DNA of 64,000 nucleotides, from NCBI GenBank assembly GCA_033961575.1, contig CM066729.1:36862501-36926500 (forward strand), read 5' to 3'. Position 1 is the first letter of the stretch. Each line of letters opens with the position of its first letter. Below, piece after piece: positions 11,365 through 23,619 of this stretch. Both the position numbers and the translations under genes were made by a program. This DNA is from Aselliscus stoliczkanus (lineage: Eukaryota > Chordata > Mammalia > Chiroptera > Hipposideridae). The notes below the pieces were generated by a model. The model had not been told where the DNA came from. It saw nothing but the letters and a program-made list of their open reading frames with translations, and did no database searches.

Positions 11365-12023
11365 TCATAGGTGACCAGGAGACTTGACATCTTTTTAAAT
11401 TTCTTTTTTCTAAAATTAAACTACCCTCTCCCGTTAACATGTTAAGTATTTTAGCAAGTGGAACCTTGACTGAAAAAGGAGAAACTGATTCAATGAAGAA
11501 AATGTACTGATGTATTTTTAAGGACTCCAACCCATGGTTGTATTTTAATTCATCTATCTTTTCCCTGATGTCCACCACAGCACATGAGAAGGAGATTCAA
11601 GGGCTTAACTCTATTGCTAGCTTTTTTTTCAGTAGTATCAGAAAATAATAGGTGTTCTTCTACTAGTATATGCAGCTTCAGATCAAGTAGCTCATTGTAA
11701 TTCTTCCCTCCAGTATTCCTGCCCTGTGGAAATATCTGTATCTCAGATCTGTCTAATTAACCAATATGTGAAAATAGAAAATTGTGAGGCAATCCTTATG
11801 TTGATTGTTGCTTGGCTTTAAAAAGCTCAATAAAGTTTATACCTACGTTGCTTTGTTTACACTGTGGAGCAAAATGGATCAAAGAAGCACAGATTTGTAA
11901 CAACAGAGTCTGGGCCTCTGTACAATATAACACATATTGTGAATCAAAGAAATATTGTGCCACTTCTCCAAAGCTGACATTGGAATGACATTGTAATCCT
12001 GGCCATCTGTCTTCCTCCTCTAG
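11365..12023. other. Unassigned sequence leading to the splice acceptor
   Basis: No repeat was recognised. The last 20 bases are a pyrimidine-rich tract and TAG. A minus-strand 72-codon frame at 11360-11578 has no recognisable motif. Confidence 0.5.
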
Positions 12024-12146
12024 ATGTCGATGAATGTGTGGTGGTGAATGGAGGCTGCCAGCAGCGCTGTATTAACACTCTGGGCACCTTCCACTGTGAA
12101 TGTGATACAGGATACAGACTTCATGCTGATGAACGCACCTGCCTAA
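12024..12146 (+). CDS. EGFEM1: Exon encoding one calcium-binding EGF-like domain (EGFEM1/MEGF6-like)
   Basis: This 123-base exon is open in the relevant frame. It is bounded by a CTTCCTCCTCTAG acceptor and a consensus GTGAGT donor. It is phase 1 at both ends, typical of shuffled EGF exons. With one G from the preceding exon it opens DVDEC, and it contains six cysteines in EGF spacing, the C-x-N-x(4)-F-x-C beta-hydroxylation pattern ([10 protein letters not shown]) and a [11 protein letters not shown] end. DVDEC plus the Asn and Phe are the calcium-binding residues of cbEGF modules. Such domains occur in secreted or extracellular-matrix proteins. The resemblance is to MEGF6 and its paralogue EGFEM1. 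The flanking AT-rich introns of over 12 kb and 51 kb favour EGFEM1, but SCUBE-type or other EGF proteins are not fully excluded. No frameshift or stop is seen. Confidence 0.8.
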
Positions 12147-15075
12147 GTGAGTAAATATTAGAACCAGCTTGAAGCCGTTTTCAGTGAAAATCAACCTGCC
12201 ATGCAGGGGCAGGAAGGAAAGGCTTTTATATTGTTAAAGTATCTATAGAAGCTGACAGTTTTCAAGTACAATTATATTTCTTAGAATAAAAATAGGTTTT
12301 CTTGATATTAAAAAACTAAGACAAAAAGATGGGGAAGGAAGTATAGAAATTAACATCCACAAGCAAAATTCAAATCCCCAAATGGGTGACTATTTCCATA
12401 GCATATCATTCTGCCATATGTGGTAAAGTACACATTTGTTAGCTATTGTTTATACACAACAAGGAAGCACAGAGCCCCAGTGAAGGGAGGACGCTGGGCT
12501 GTTACAATCAGTAGCTACAATGTCCACTCATTTCAGACCAGATGCAGACCTAGACTCTTAATTATAAATGCAAAAATTATAACCGGTTATATGCCAAGTA
12601 GTATAGAATAGTTAAAACTACATACATTAAATATGAGGTTACTATGTATTTGTTGTACATCAAAATGTTCTTGGATATTATTTGTGTATTAGCATTATTG
12701 TTTTAGGTCTTCTTTGTATGTTTCTGAATTTTATAAATTTCTTAAAATGAGTATGTGCTTTTATGCACAGAAGAAAAAACCAACAGAGTGCATTTTTAAA
12801 ATACTATGCTCCCTGTATGATTTATAAGTGCTCTTTTTTGTTTTAGCAGAAGTAATTTACATAAAAGTATTTTTCTGTTGTTGAATAATGATCCTCAGAT
12901 GGCATCGAGAAACACTATTTTCATCACCAAGTTCCTTAAAAAACATTTTATTGAAAGAATAGCATCTTGTACAGCACAATTTAATCACTGGTTTAATTTA
13001 TTTAGGGCTTGTTAAGTAGTCCATCTACTCAAAACAATGGTTATTTTGTAAGTTTTCTGTAATTATGAAACTTGCAATAGAAATCAGCTAATTTCACCTA
13101 GTTTCATAACATATAGCCCCTTTCTTTTTCTAAACATGTCTTCCAGGAAATGAGAGCAGGCCTAGGGAAATAGCTAAAGAGGTTTTAGTCAGAGGTCAGA
13201 TTTTGATAACAGAAAGTGGAGGTTCTGAGAAGGATAAAACAAAAAGGACTTTTCCAAAGTTGAGTGAAATATGGATAGAAGTAACACCCTAACAACATCC
13301 AGGGAACTCAGTATCATACTGATTGTATCTACAGCAGGCACAAGTGTTGGGACATGCATAGTTATGTAATTGAAATACCCCTTTCTTTCTGCAGAACTTG
13401 GTCTTAGCAATAGGAATCCCTTTCCTATCCCCATCCCCAACCTGTAAGCTCTTTCACTGGTAACATCCTTAAACTGCCACTATCACTTCTCTCAGTTACA
13501 AATATTTAGGAACTTCAGGGTTATCATTATATGCGATTGCAGTATTTATCTGTAAAGGTGGAGCGGGGGAATTTTTGTGTCTGACATAAAAGATATTTTG
13601 CAAAGTAGTGATTTATATAAATCTATGATATCTGATCTTTGTGATAAGGCAAAATAAATACACTAGTAGTAGCCAACAAAATTAAATTTACAGGTACAAT
13701 TAACTTTCTAAGCCCTAGTAGTTATTAGGTATTTCTTAGTAAAATCATTAAGCTCTTTCCTTATTCCTCACCACCACGGCCCTCAAATTTTCCAATTTTT
13801 GTTTTAATGATATCAGGTCAAAATGGATAAGGATATTATGGTTTACCTTTTCTATTTCTATCCCTTAAAGCTCAATTCCTATTGTACAAGTACGTTGATA
13901 ATATGGTAATTTATTTACAGCTATATATGGTGATCTTCTCCTTGTGCAGAATTTCAACATAGCGTACAATATATATATATATGGTTTGGTTTCAAAGAAT
14001 GGTCTTAAGAATCTCAGTTGACACAATTATAGCAATCTTGTTAAAAATGAGATCAAGAAGAATTCAAGCACTTAGTATTTAAAGATTAATAACCTGAGCC
14101 TAAGGACAAGAACTTTTTGTTTGCTTATTTGTTTAGAAGGAAAATGTTTACTTAGAAAACTGAGTTTCACATTGGTCTGTATTTTGAGTTATATCGTAAG
14201 AAGGCTCAGGTATTTTTAAGAACAGGAAAATTAAATTAGGTCACTTTCCCTTTGGGATTTTTTACGTGGCAGGTGGCTGAGAATTGTAGTAGACAGAAAT
14301 TAATCGTGTCTCATGGTAGATTCAGAGAAGAGAAGATGAAGTTATGGAATTTTACTATTTCACTAGTTTGGAGTATTTGAAATTAATTGCCACCATTTCC
14401 TCCTTGCTCCCTCCTTTCTTTTCCTTCCTTTGCCCCATTCTGCCCATCAGTCATAGGCCTACACTAGTATGACTTTTTGAATTAGAGCCTACAGTGCTTT
14501 TTACACTTTCTTTTAGTCACAGACACAGGAAAGTACACTCTCTGTACCCCCAAACACTTACAGAGTTACAGATTATTTCATTTTAAAACCAGGCTCCCCC
14601 TCCAAGGGCTGTGCATTTGTAGTGACAAAGGGCCAGCAGTTACTAGTCAGCCTCTGACATAAGGATAGTCGTACAAAGTGGTGTAAGGGAAAGGATCCAT
14701 AATAGCTGTGTGCAGAGGCTGGGAATGTGACAGTTCCTGGCCTACTGTCTCCTCTCCTGAAAGTCAGCATCAGGAAAGCCAGTTCCACATGCGAGAAGGA
14801 TCACAGAAAGTGAAACCTGCTGCACCTGGTTGGTGACAGGGCACAGACACCAATGTGGGAAAGCGGACAAAAGTGGAATTCTTCTCAGATTTGCTTTGCT
14901 ACCGGTCGTCTCCATTAACGTTACCTTGCAATTCATATACTTTCAAATTTCACTTTATTTCGAAACCAATAGCTTAAAGTGGAAACTAGATTCAGCAGTC
15001 ACCAGGAAGAGCATTTCTGTGTTTACTAGTCCACCGTTAAATCTTGGGCATGTGGAGTGGGACAGTAGCACAGCG
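12147..15075. other. Unassigned intronic sequence
   Basis: No firm repeat was recognised. A stretch at about 14560-15060 keeps several CpGs (for example ACCGGTCGTC) and carries no recognised repeat, so it may be unique or conserved sequence. A short ATATAT run lies at about 13967-13982. Confidence 0.4.
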
Positions 15076-15215
15076 GGATCCACGCTGATATGTGGCCTTC
15101 AGCTTAAGTTCTTAAAGCACTTAACCTCTCTACATCTTGGTTTCCTCATGTGTAAAATGTAGACATTGGGCAAAGTGACTTTAAAGTTACTACGTCTCTA
15201 AAGTGTAATAATTTT
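15076..15215 (+). repeat. MIR SINE fragment
   Basis: CACTTAACCTCTCTACATCT followed by TGGTTTCCTCATGTGTAAAA is the MIR core in plus orientation. Confidence 0.75.
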
Positions 15216-15779
15216 ATGGAGTTGCCATAATTCCTAATTCTTTATAAATTATCTGCTAACCTGCATTTTTTACAACTTCATTGAATTATGTGTAGTAGTT
15301 ATTTTTAAAATGTTTAGAGAACTTAGACTTTAGAAAGTTCAAGCATAAAAACAAGAGGGTGAAAATTTTATATCCAGTTTAATAAAAGTTAGCGTGGAAC
15401 TTAAATGTTTTTATTGAAAAAACTCATACTTTGATGCTTTTGTAAAAATATTGTTTTCTGTATTGTGGGATCATATCTGGGAGAAATTCAAAGAATAATC
15501 TAGCCCAATCTCCTACCTTAGTGATAAGAAGTCTGAGAGCTAAAAAGATCAAGTAACTTTTACCCTGAAAAAGGGAAAAGTAGTTTTCAGGGAAACCTGG
15601 CTGATTTCACTCCTAATCAAATGTTTTAAAATAATTTCTGATAAATATAAAAATAGACTAAGAAAAGTCATAAAGGTACTGTGAAATGAAATTCTTGCGT
15701 TCTATTTTAGGAAATAGAGCTGAGGGCTAAAACAATGTATTTTCATAACTACATTATGTTACCAGCCTATAAGTATAAA

Positions 15780-16090
15780 TGTACCACCTCTCTCCTACAT
15801 TTCTATGGATATGCTCCAGCAAGCCTGGCTACTCTCAATCCTCCCAGTAAGCCATGCCCTTTCCACTTCCTCACCTTACTTCACTCTTAACGTGAACTCT
15901 CACCCCAAGTCGTTGCCTATCGAGACTCTGCTAACCACGTTCCATGTTAAATGTCAGCCGGCCCGTTAAGCCTTCTCTGGTTACCTAGCCAAGGCCTCTC
16001 TCTTTCTCTCCCTGTAGTTTCATAATTTTATGTTATCTTAATGACACATTATGACATATAGTTTTATAGTTTTACATATGTGTCATTGCA
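15780..16090 (+). repeat. L2 LINE-like relic
   Basis: A pyrimidine-rich segment containing CCATGCCCTTTCCACTTCCT and AAGCCTTCTCTGGTTACC resembles the L2 3' region. Assignment is by pattern only. Confidence 0.45.
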
Positions 16091-16312
16091 CTTCAGACCA
16101 ACTGAAAGATACAGATGGTCTTCTAATTACCAGCTTCAATTGGAGTCTTTTCCATACTTTTCTTGATGGCCTCTAACACTGGTAATCACTTATTTTTCTA
16201 AATCTTCCTCTTGACTCCCCAACAACCCAATTTTCTCCTTTAAATTCTGCCTCTCTGTTCTTACATCTAGTTACCAGGGTCCTGAATTTGAATCATCTTT
16301 TTCTCTTTGCTA

Positions 16313-16676
16313 TAGACTGCATTGTGTCCCCACAAATCCACGTGTTGAAGCTGTAGGTCCCAATATGGTCATATTTTGAAATGGAGCCTTTAAGGGATAA
16401 TTAGGTTTAAATGAGCTCAAGAGGGTGGGGCCCTCATGATGGCATTAGTGCCATATAAGAAGACACACTAGAGAACTTATTCTCTCTCTCCACCATATGA
16501 GGAGGAGGAAGTGAGAAGGTGACCATCTGAGGCCAGGAAGAGAACTCTCACCAGAATCCAAACTCTGCTGGACCTTGATCTTGAACTTTCCAGCCTCCAG
16601 AACTGTGAGAAAATAAAATTCTGTTGACTAAGCTACCTGTCTATGGTATTATGTTATGGCAGCCTGAATAGGCTCA
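16313..16676 (+). mobile_element. MaLR-type solo LTR (MLT1-like)
   Basis: The segment begins TATAGACTGCATTGTGTCCC and contains GGTGGGGCCCTCATGATGGC and ATATAAGAAGACACAC. Its end has CAGCCTCCAGAACTGTGAGA with AATAAAATTCTGTTGACTAA and finishes GGCAGCCTGAATAGGCTCA. This is the layout of MLT1 LTRs of the ancient MaLR (ERVL-related) retrotransposons. No internal region adjoins it, so it is a solo LTR. Confidence 0.8.
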
Positions 16677-18384
16677 TCTGCTCTCCTTTATTTACCCCGT
16701 TTCTAGTCTATCTCCATTTTGCTTTTCTCCTTTTAAAAATAAGTCAATATATGTAAAATATCTAGAAGTATTAATTAAATGTTAGCTATTATTATAACAG
16801 AATATAAAAAGATATAAGGATTTTACCCAGATGGGTTCGCTTGTTGGAGTAAAATTCAAACTTGTTATAGTGTATTTAGCTTTTAAACTTGGCCAGTATT
16901 ATCTATTATAGAACATGTTATCCTTTGATAGCCTTTAATTGGTGATTTTCCCATTGTTACAAAGCAGACTTTAGTAGGCATTACTAAATATTAATAATGA
17001 TAATGTAAACTAAACTCTTTCTATGTGGATAATTTTTAACAGCCAGGGGCTAGATACCAAACTAATTTATAGTACCCAAATTTTTTTTCTGTATTTAGCT
17101 GTGTAATTTGCATTTGAACTACTTTTTAACATTTTAGCTATAATTTGGTATACTTCACAAAATATTTCTTGATTTCCATTTTTAATAACCTTGTGCAACA
17201 TGCTCAGCTCAAATCTCCATTCATAATCATGTCCCTCCCTGATTTATTGTTGAAATTGGCTTTCCCAGAGGAGTGAAATAATTAAATGATTGAACGTTTT
17301 AATGTTTGCATAGTTTGCTTACTTCTCTTTCATGCCTTCCGCACATAAGTTTTATTAACATCTGCACTCACATGTAAACAAATGAAATCACTGATGTCTG
17401 CACAGAGAAACCTCAGATACATAACATTTTAATTATTTTAATCTTTAATACAAGAATTCTTAATTTTCAGTTGCTGGGAGTAGTGAGTCTGTTTTTCTTC
17501 AGTGGCCCCTGTTTAGTCTCACTAAATGGGGGGATGCAGAGGATGGTTACCTGGAACTGAAAACTGAAGATTTTTCTATGTAATTATGGTATGCAACATA
17601 GTAGAATCAGAGATCATATTTTAATTCCAAATAAACAGAAGTTGGGCATCAAGAAAAATATAAAGGTGCAACCTAGAAGCTGGGTTAAATAAAGCTATTC
17701 TTAGTAAAACTTTGAGCTTGAACACATTTCCTCATATCAGATTTTTATGCGTTATACATTTTAAGATAATGCTAAACTTAGAAAAAAAATTGAGAAAACC
17801 ATTAGATGTGATGGTCTTCACACAATGGATTTTCTTGTTTTTGATCTCAGTGTTCTCATCAGTGATGTCAAAATTTTATTTGGTAAAAAGAATATAAGAT
17901 TCTTTCTAGAGAATGCAAAGAGATTACCCTCAAATTGGAAGTGAAAAAGGTTAAAGACTTTCATTATGACTATCTTGCAATTAGTTGCGTTCTTTATGAA
18001 GACAAATTAGAAACAGAATTCATTTCAAATGACAGCTGATGTCTTGAATAGGACTATGTCAAGTCTAAAAAATTGTTTAGTTTGTCAGGCTGATGGCATC
18101 TCTCAGTCATTATCAATTCATCGCCCTCGCAATATTATTAATAATCACTTTTGTGTGGTAGATGATAAATTTGATTCCCAGAAGTTAAATTTAAGAAACA
18201 CTTCCTCTCTGCCCTCTTTATCTCCATTCAATGGCCTTGAAAAAAAAAAAATCATAAGCTTCTCAAGCTTTCATCCAGAATGTTGATTAACCCAGTTCAA
18301 AAACTTTTTCCATCTACTTGGATTTTAGGAATACATTTAGAAACCTTCTCTTTTTCTAGTTTTTCTACAGTTTGCAGAGTTGGG
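16677..18384. other. Unassigned AT-rich intronic sequence
   Basis: No confident repeat, exon or RNA was seen on either strand. Confidence 0.5.
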
Positions 18385-18600
18385 AAAGTAGGGCTGAGAG
18401 TTGTCTGAACTCTACTGCACCGTAGAAGAGTTGTGTGATCTTGGCCCAGTTTCTTCATCCCTCTGATCTTCAGAGTCCATGTCATCTCTGTCTGTCTGTA
18501 TCTATACCTAATAAAACCAGAATAATAATTCACAGAAATCAATATTGTACACTGCACATACCTTATAAAGAGGAATGCATTTAATGCACTAGAATGGGTG
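18385..18600 (+). repeat. MIR SINE relic
   Basis: AGAGTTGTGTGATCTTGGCC and CAGTTTCTTCATCCCTCTGA match the MIR core in plus orientation, followed by a decayed 3' part. Confidence 0.65.
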
Positions 18601-19044
18601 CCTACAGGGAATGGGGAAATTGAGAGTGGATTCTGGCACTAAATATAAAACAAGGGAGCTCCTTCCAAGGACTGGGAAATGGTAAGAATTTTCCTCGAAC
18701 TGAGCAGTATGATGAACTCTACCTTCCATATCCGGGGTTAAAACAAAACCAAACAAAATGATGAAACATAAGCACAGTGAACTGCATGCTACCCAGGTAG
18801 TTAACTTTTCATTTCTCCTTTCTCCCTCTGTGAAAAGCATCTTCACCTGTCTTCCTTCAGAATAATCTTTAAGATTTTCTTCTTGTTTCATTTGTAAAAT
18901 ATTTTTGAAAGTAAGATTTTTATAATTTACATTGCATCAAATAATAAAACCCTAATATTGATCAATAAATAATTTTGTTTCCTTATTTTTCATAAATAAT
19001 TTCACAGTGTATTGCAGAATACCCACTCTGTAGGATAAATTTAA

Positions 19045-19110
19045 ATATGAAGCGATTAAAGCAGTATGTGGCACATAGTGAATTCTCAATAAATGGTGGC
19101 TTGAATTAAT
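19045..19110 (+). repeat. MIR 3'-end fragment
   Basis: GTGGCACATAGTGAATTCTC followed by AATAAATGGTGGCTTGAAT is a MIR/L2-type 3' end. Confidence 0.65.
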
Positions 19111-19369
19111 AATTTATAATTACTGTGCATCTACTCTTGCATTATTTCCCCACAATTAGAGCACCATTCAATGCACAGAGATATTGAGAATGGGAGATTC
19201 TGAATAGTGTGCAGCTAGAAGTACAGGAGTTTAACTTTAAATTATTCATTTATGAAGATAGAGCATGGGATTTAAGATTGTGAGAAAAATAATGAAAATC
19301 TAAGAACAGCATATCTTAGAAAACAATATTAGCAATATTAACTTTACCATAGTTATTCCATAAACAAGC

Positions 19370-19510
19370 TATGCAACTTTAAGCTAGTCACACCTGTTCA
19401 ATAACTCAGTTTTTTCATCATGGCAGATAGGAAGGAAAAGTCCCTGTATAGATTAAATCCTTAGTCCTATAGAACAAGCACTCAATAAATATTAGCTAAT
19501 ATTATTAGTA
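19370..19510 (+). repeat. MIR SINE fragment
   Basis: CAATAACTCAGTTTTTTCAT and CAAGCACTCAATAAATATTA fit the MIR core and tail in plus orientation. Confidence 0.65.
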
Positions 19511-19667
19511 TTTGCAGTTAGCTGTAGTTATAGAACTAAATAAAATTATGGAAGATCAGATGCTACAGGTATAAACATGCTTTGGTGATCAGATGACTTT
19601 TTTGTGTTGCTAGGTTTTTAATAAACATACATTCATTGATTCTTTTAACAACTCTCTGCTTCATAGA

Positions 19668-19709
<42 letters not shown>
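19668..19709. repeat. (ATT)n microsatellite
   Basis: About 13 uninterrupted TTA/ATT units. Confidence 0.95.
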
Positions 19710-19711
<2 letters not shown>

Positions 19712-20064
19712 CTTTCAGAGTTTTAGAGCAATATCCAGAACCATATTTTCACTGTATGATAAAATAGTCCCTTTCTCATTTATCATTATGTTGAAGATTT
19801 ATATCTCTCTGTTTCCAAAAGCACTGGAGACAGCAAACTTCAGGCAGCTTATACATTTTCCCAGGGTACAAAGTGTGAAAAGACATTAAACATAAACTAC
19901 TGTTGCCTACATCTAGAAGAAGCAGAAGGATTAAGTGTTTATAAATGCCAGATAGGAGCATGCAACTTAAATCCAAATCTAGTATCTAAGTATAGATTTC
20001 TGGATGCATAAGAAAAGAGACCCATGGTTTCAAACTTTACATTTTCTAATAACAATCATAGAGA

Positions 20065-20104
20065 TTTATTTGTTTATTTATTTATTTATTTATTTATTTA
20101 TTTG
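20065..20104. repeat. (TTTA)n microsatellite
   Basis: About ten uninterrupted TTTA units, 30 bases before a long TA repeat. Confidence 0.95.
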
Positions 20105-20131
20105 GAATTCAATGATTTCATAACCTGTTAC

Positions 20132-20134
<3 letters not shown>

Positions 20135-20192
<58 letters not shown>
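20135..20192. repeat. (TA)n microsatellite
   Basis: About 29 perfect AT/TA units. It is self-complementary, so cruciform-prone, and likely polymorphic. Confidence 0.95.
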
Positions 20193-20194
<2 letters not shown>

Positions 20195-20599
20195 TTTTGC
20201 AGAGAAAACAGAAATCCTTAGCTAAGGGGACGCCCCACTTTTACTCCCCTCCAGGAACTTTCGTGTTAACTCGCAGCTCTGTCAGCTTTGCTCTTCACTC
20301 TGAGGAAAAGTGCTTTGCTATGTTTTTAGTCTAATCACATCTTGCCCTCCCCTAAGAAGCTTCTTCCTCATCTTATATCCGTCTTTCTCCTCTACCATCA
20401 ACCTTTTTCTCTCTATCTTAAAACAAAACTCCTCCTTAACATTAGTTTTTCCAGGGTTATCCATAAATAATTGACTGTTAAGTTCCAGGTGCACTTTTCG
20501 GTCGTTTTGCTTTAAGTCTTGAAGGTAATGACTTCTCCCCCCTTGATATTTTCTCCTCCTGGGATAACAGGACGCAATTTTTTCTTGGTTCTCTTCCAT

Positions 20600-22080
20600 C
20601 CCTATGATGACTCTTTAGCTTCTTTTCTGTAGTCTTTTTCTCTGTCCACCTCCAAAGTTTTGATGACCTTCAGAGTAATGTTTTTGGCTCTTCTCCACTC
20701 TCTCGTGTGGATCACTTCCACTTTAAAAGCTTTACCTACTACAGTTAGCTAGAAGTAAATGATTCCAAATCAGTATTACTAAATCAAATCAATCACCTTG
20801 TTCTCTGGACCCATAGATCCAGCTTGTTGGAGCCCCTCACTAAGCACATACCCCAGCCTTGGAAACTTAGTGGATCTAAAACTAAATATATCTTCCTTAC
20901 CACCTGAAACTTTCCTCTTCTCTTATATTTAACACACTAGAATGGTTGCCCATCTTAGTGGGTAGCGACAGCTCAGGCCACCCAAGTACAGCCTAGGTCA
21001 CTCATGGCTCCTCATCTCACCCCACACATCTAGTTCCTCAGTAGGACCAATGGACTCTACCTTTGTAATATCTTCCAAATAGCTGTCTCCTCTACGGCTG
21101 CTTTCATTCAGGCCCTCATAATCTCTCTCTCTCTTTTTTTTTTTTTAAAGATTTTATTGGGGAATTGGGGTTGGGAAACAGACAAGTTGCTCTCCTTTTG
21201 TTCTTCAGTCTAGTTGTGGGGGACATTGCTTCACTGACTCTAGTTGGTATCATCATTGTGCTCTTCTTGGGTGAGGCAGATCAGTCCCCAGCCTCTGGAC
21301 AGCCACTCACGGCGGCTCTTGGCAGCACATTCTGGCTGCCAGCCGCTCACGCTGGCTGTCGGCCACTCACTGCAGCTTATGGCAGCCCACTGCAGCGGGG
21401 GCTGCAGCTATGTCGTCCCCAGGGACTCACAGCAACCCAGCTCCAGATGGAGCTGTTGTTCACCATTTTAGCTGTAGAGGGCAGTGTCACTGGCCCTCAT
21501 ATGTGGGATCTGAACCGGGACTGCTGGCGATCCAAACCAACTCTTAACCAACGCACCACTAGGCCGGCCCCCTCATAATCTCTTATAGAAAGGTTTATTG
21601 CAGTTGCCTCTTAACTGGCATCATTCTTCATACTGGCATCCTTTAATCCATTATCTAAACTTCCACCGACATTTTTGAAAATGTAATTTTAAAATATTTT
21701 ACTGTGCTTAAAACTCCTTATTGCCTCTACACAGCTTTTAGAATTATCCAAAAATCCCCTTACTATGGTTTAAAAGATGCTTCACGGGCTGGAACATGGT
21801 TGTTTCTCTCTCGCCTGACATGTTTCTAGTCCGCACTCCATACTCCAGGCTCACACACTGAAAATTAGCAGTTACCTAAGTGTGTCACAAGGTTCCGCAT
21901 TGCTACGCCTTTCCTCTTAGTGTTCCAATTGTCAAACACACCCTGCTTCTGCACCTGCTTCTTGATTTGCAAGTCAACACTTTCCCTTCTCTCCTTATAG
22001 TCTCCCCTTCCCTACCTCTCTTTACCTAACTCCTACTTGTCTTTCACGATTCACTTTGAAATTACCTCCTCTTAGTTGAC
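20600..22080 (+). repeat. L2 LINE-like relic interrupted by a SINE
   Basis: Pyrimidine-rich plus-strand sequence with L2-like phrases continues on both sides of the SINE at 21127-21569, for example CAAATAGCTGTCTCCTC, TTGCAGTTGCCTCTTAACTG and GATTCACTTTGAAATTACCT. All frames are degraded. Confidence 0.5.
21127..21569 (-). mobile_element. Full long-form bat GGCCGGCC SINE
   Basis: The minus-strand element runs from a poly-T tail on the left (about 21131-21146) to the head GGGGCCGGCC on the right. CCCTCATAATCTCT is duplicated at 21113-21126 and 21570-21583. The tail side contains AAGATTTTATTGGGGAATTG, also found near the end of the copy at 61755-62209. The body includes tandem-like GGCNGCTCACGGC/GCCACTCAC units. 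Open frames across it are by-products of its GC-rich sequence. Confidence 0.92.
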
Positions 22081-22659
22081 TTCCCAGATCTACTTCCTTA
22101 CTTATAAACCACATTTGCCCCATTTTGTAAGGTTTAAGTATTCTTTTGATGGTGCGACACAATATAAAGATACTCAGGTAGATGAATGGCAGAACTCTTT
22201 GTTAGTTACATCTCTAGATAAAAGAAAGGTGTCACTTAGGGTTACACATTGGGCTACACCAAAGAGAGGGTGACAGTAAGCTGGAACTATAGGAGGTAGG
22301 TTATATAGGACAAGTGGGGTGGGATTAGTCTGAGTTCACCATTTCCCTGGGATTGGATATTTTGAATAATTCCAAAAGACCAAGGAATAAGGGGCCATCC
22401 ATGGGTGTTAGGTATCTGGGACTGCTGGCAGTTAGATTTGTATGTATTGTAATTCAGGAATATTATAGCCCAATAAAAGAAGTGGTTGAAGGGGAGCTTA
22501 GCAAACCATCTATGGGGAGGAACTGAGAGTTTTTAGCCATGACTTCAAAACTGGGCCAAGACAGCACTTGTGAAATATTATATAATACCACCACATATAG
22601 AGTCAAGGGCATATCTCTAACATAGAAACTCTCACAATGGATTATAAAGATTTCTCTTG
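22081..22659. other. Unassigned intronic sequence
   Basis: No confident repeat or exon was seen. Confidence 0.45.
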
Positions 22660-22745
22660 CCTGCCTCTCCCATTAGACTTTAATCTGTTTTGTATCTTCA
22701 GTACCTAGCATGTAACTGAAATAAAGTGTTTAATTAAATGACTTT
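22660..22745 (+). repeat. L2 LINE 3'-end fragment
   Basis: CTTCAGTACCTAGCATGTAAC and a TTAATTAAATGACTT end resemble the L2 3' terminus. Confidence 0.55.
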
Positions 22746-23420
22746 GGATTCATTCAGTGTTTAAAATATGAATATCTTTGTGATATTATGCTTTGTTTAG
22801 AAGTAGGAACACTTTTGTCTCTCTTATGATCTGCTTTGCTTTATTAGATAAGAACTGTGTAATGCATAGCTTTGGCTCATTGGAAACCCAGCACTAAATT
22901 GAAGTCTTGATTGTAGGGACTCTACTTAACCTGTATTCCTATTTTAGCTATCTCTACCCTACTTTATAACATTGTTCTTCTTTTGCTTTAGTGTTTCCTT
23001 CCTCTTCTCCTTTTAAGTCTTTGGGTTAGTGGTTCTATTATAGATATGTTTTAGACCACATGCTCCCTTGAATTATCTTTGGAAGTAGATGGAATATAAA
23101 TATAATAAAACTAACTAAATTCAAGCCTAGATTTTATCACCTGGCTCCTTGCAAAAACATCATGGGCAATATTTCAAATCCCACATGTTGCAAAGATATA
23201 AATATACCATTCAGTTAGACGGTTTGTGTATTGGTCCTTTGAAATCTCAGGTCTCGCTGTCAGTGCCAAGGCATGAGGGAGACAGAGAATGTCAGGAGAA
23301 CAAACTGGCTTCCACACCACTAAAGTGGGAAGCTTCCCAGAGCCTAGAGCCTGACTCTGAGCAGCCACTTCATAAAGACAGGATAGACTTATAAAAACCA
23401 TATAGTTTTTATATGGTTAT
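22746..23420. other. Unassigned intronic sequence
   Basis: Nothing convincing was seen. Overlapping short frames on both strands at 23149-23401 have no recognisable motif. Confidence 0.45.
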
Positions 23421-23547
23421 CATAAGAAAGATCAAAAGTCTTGGCACCGAAAAACTCTAAATTAGCATCCCAGATTTGCACCTGCTAGCTGCATGAATGT
23501 GGAAATTTTGTTAAATGATAACAGTGACTAATATATATGGAGTGTTT

Positions 23548-23550
<3 letters not shown>
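23421..23550 (+). repeat. MIR chimera, duplicate copy A, cut by a TA microsatellite
   Basis: The stretch CTTGGCACCGAAAAACTCTA, then TTAGCATCCCAGATTTGCAC, CTAGCTGCATGAATGTGG and GTTAAATGATAACAGTGACT aligns closely, base for base, with 24839-24971. The downstream half of the unit is missing here, replaced by the (TA)n that follows. Confidence 0.75.

Positions 23551-23615
<65 letters not shown>
23551..23615. repeat. (TA)n microsatellite
   Basis: About 32 perfect TA units, the longest TA tract in the window. It interrupts the MIR copy A. Confidence 0.95.

Positions 23616-23619
<4 letters not shown>

Larger units (their letters stand above)
1..12023 (+). other. Intron upstream of the first EGF exon (5' end outside the window)
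   Basis: No coding exon is recognisable here. The segment ends in a pyrimidine-rich tract (CTTCCTCCTC) and TAG, a good splice acceptor for the exon at 12024. It is filled by interspersed repeats listed separately. The intron phase is 1, because the first base of the Asp codon must come from the preceding exon. Confidence 0.7.

Noticed and set aside
14830..15162. 110-codon plus-strand open frame
   Set aside because: No motif, and it runs into a MIR fragment at its end. It is overlapped by other frames on the opposite strand.
21165..21578. 137-codon open frame with repeated Gly/Ala/Leu-rich sequence
   Set aside because: It lies entirely inside a SINE on the opposite strand.
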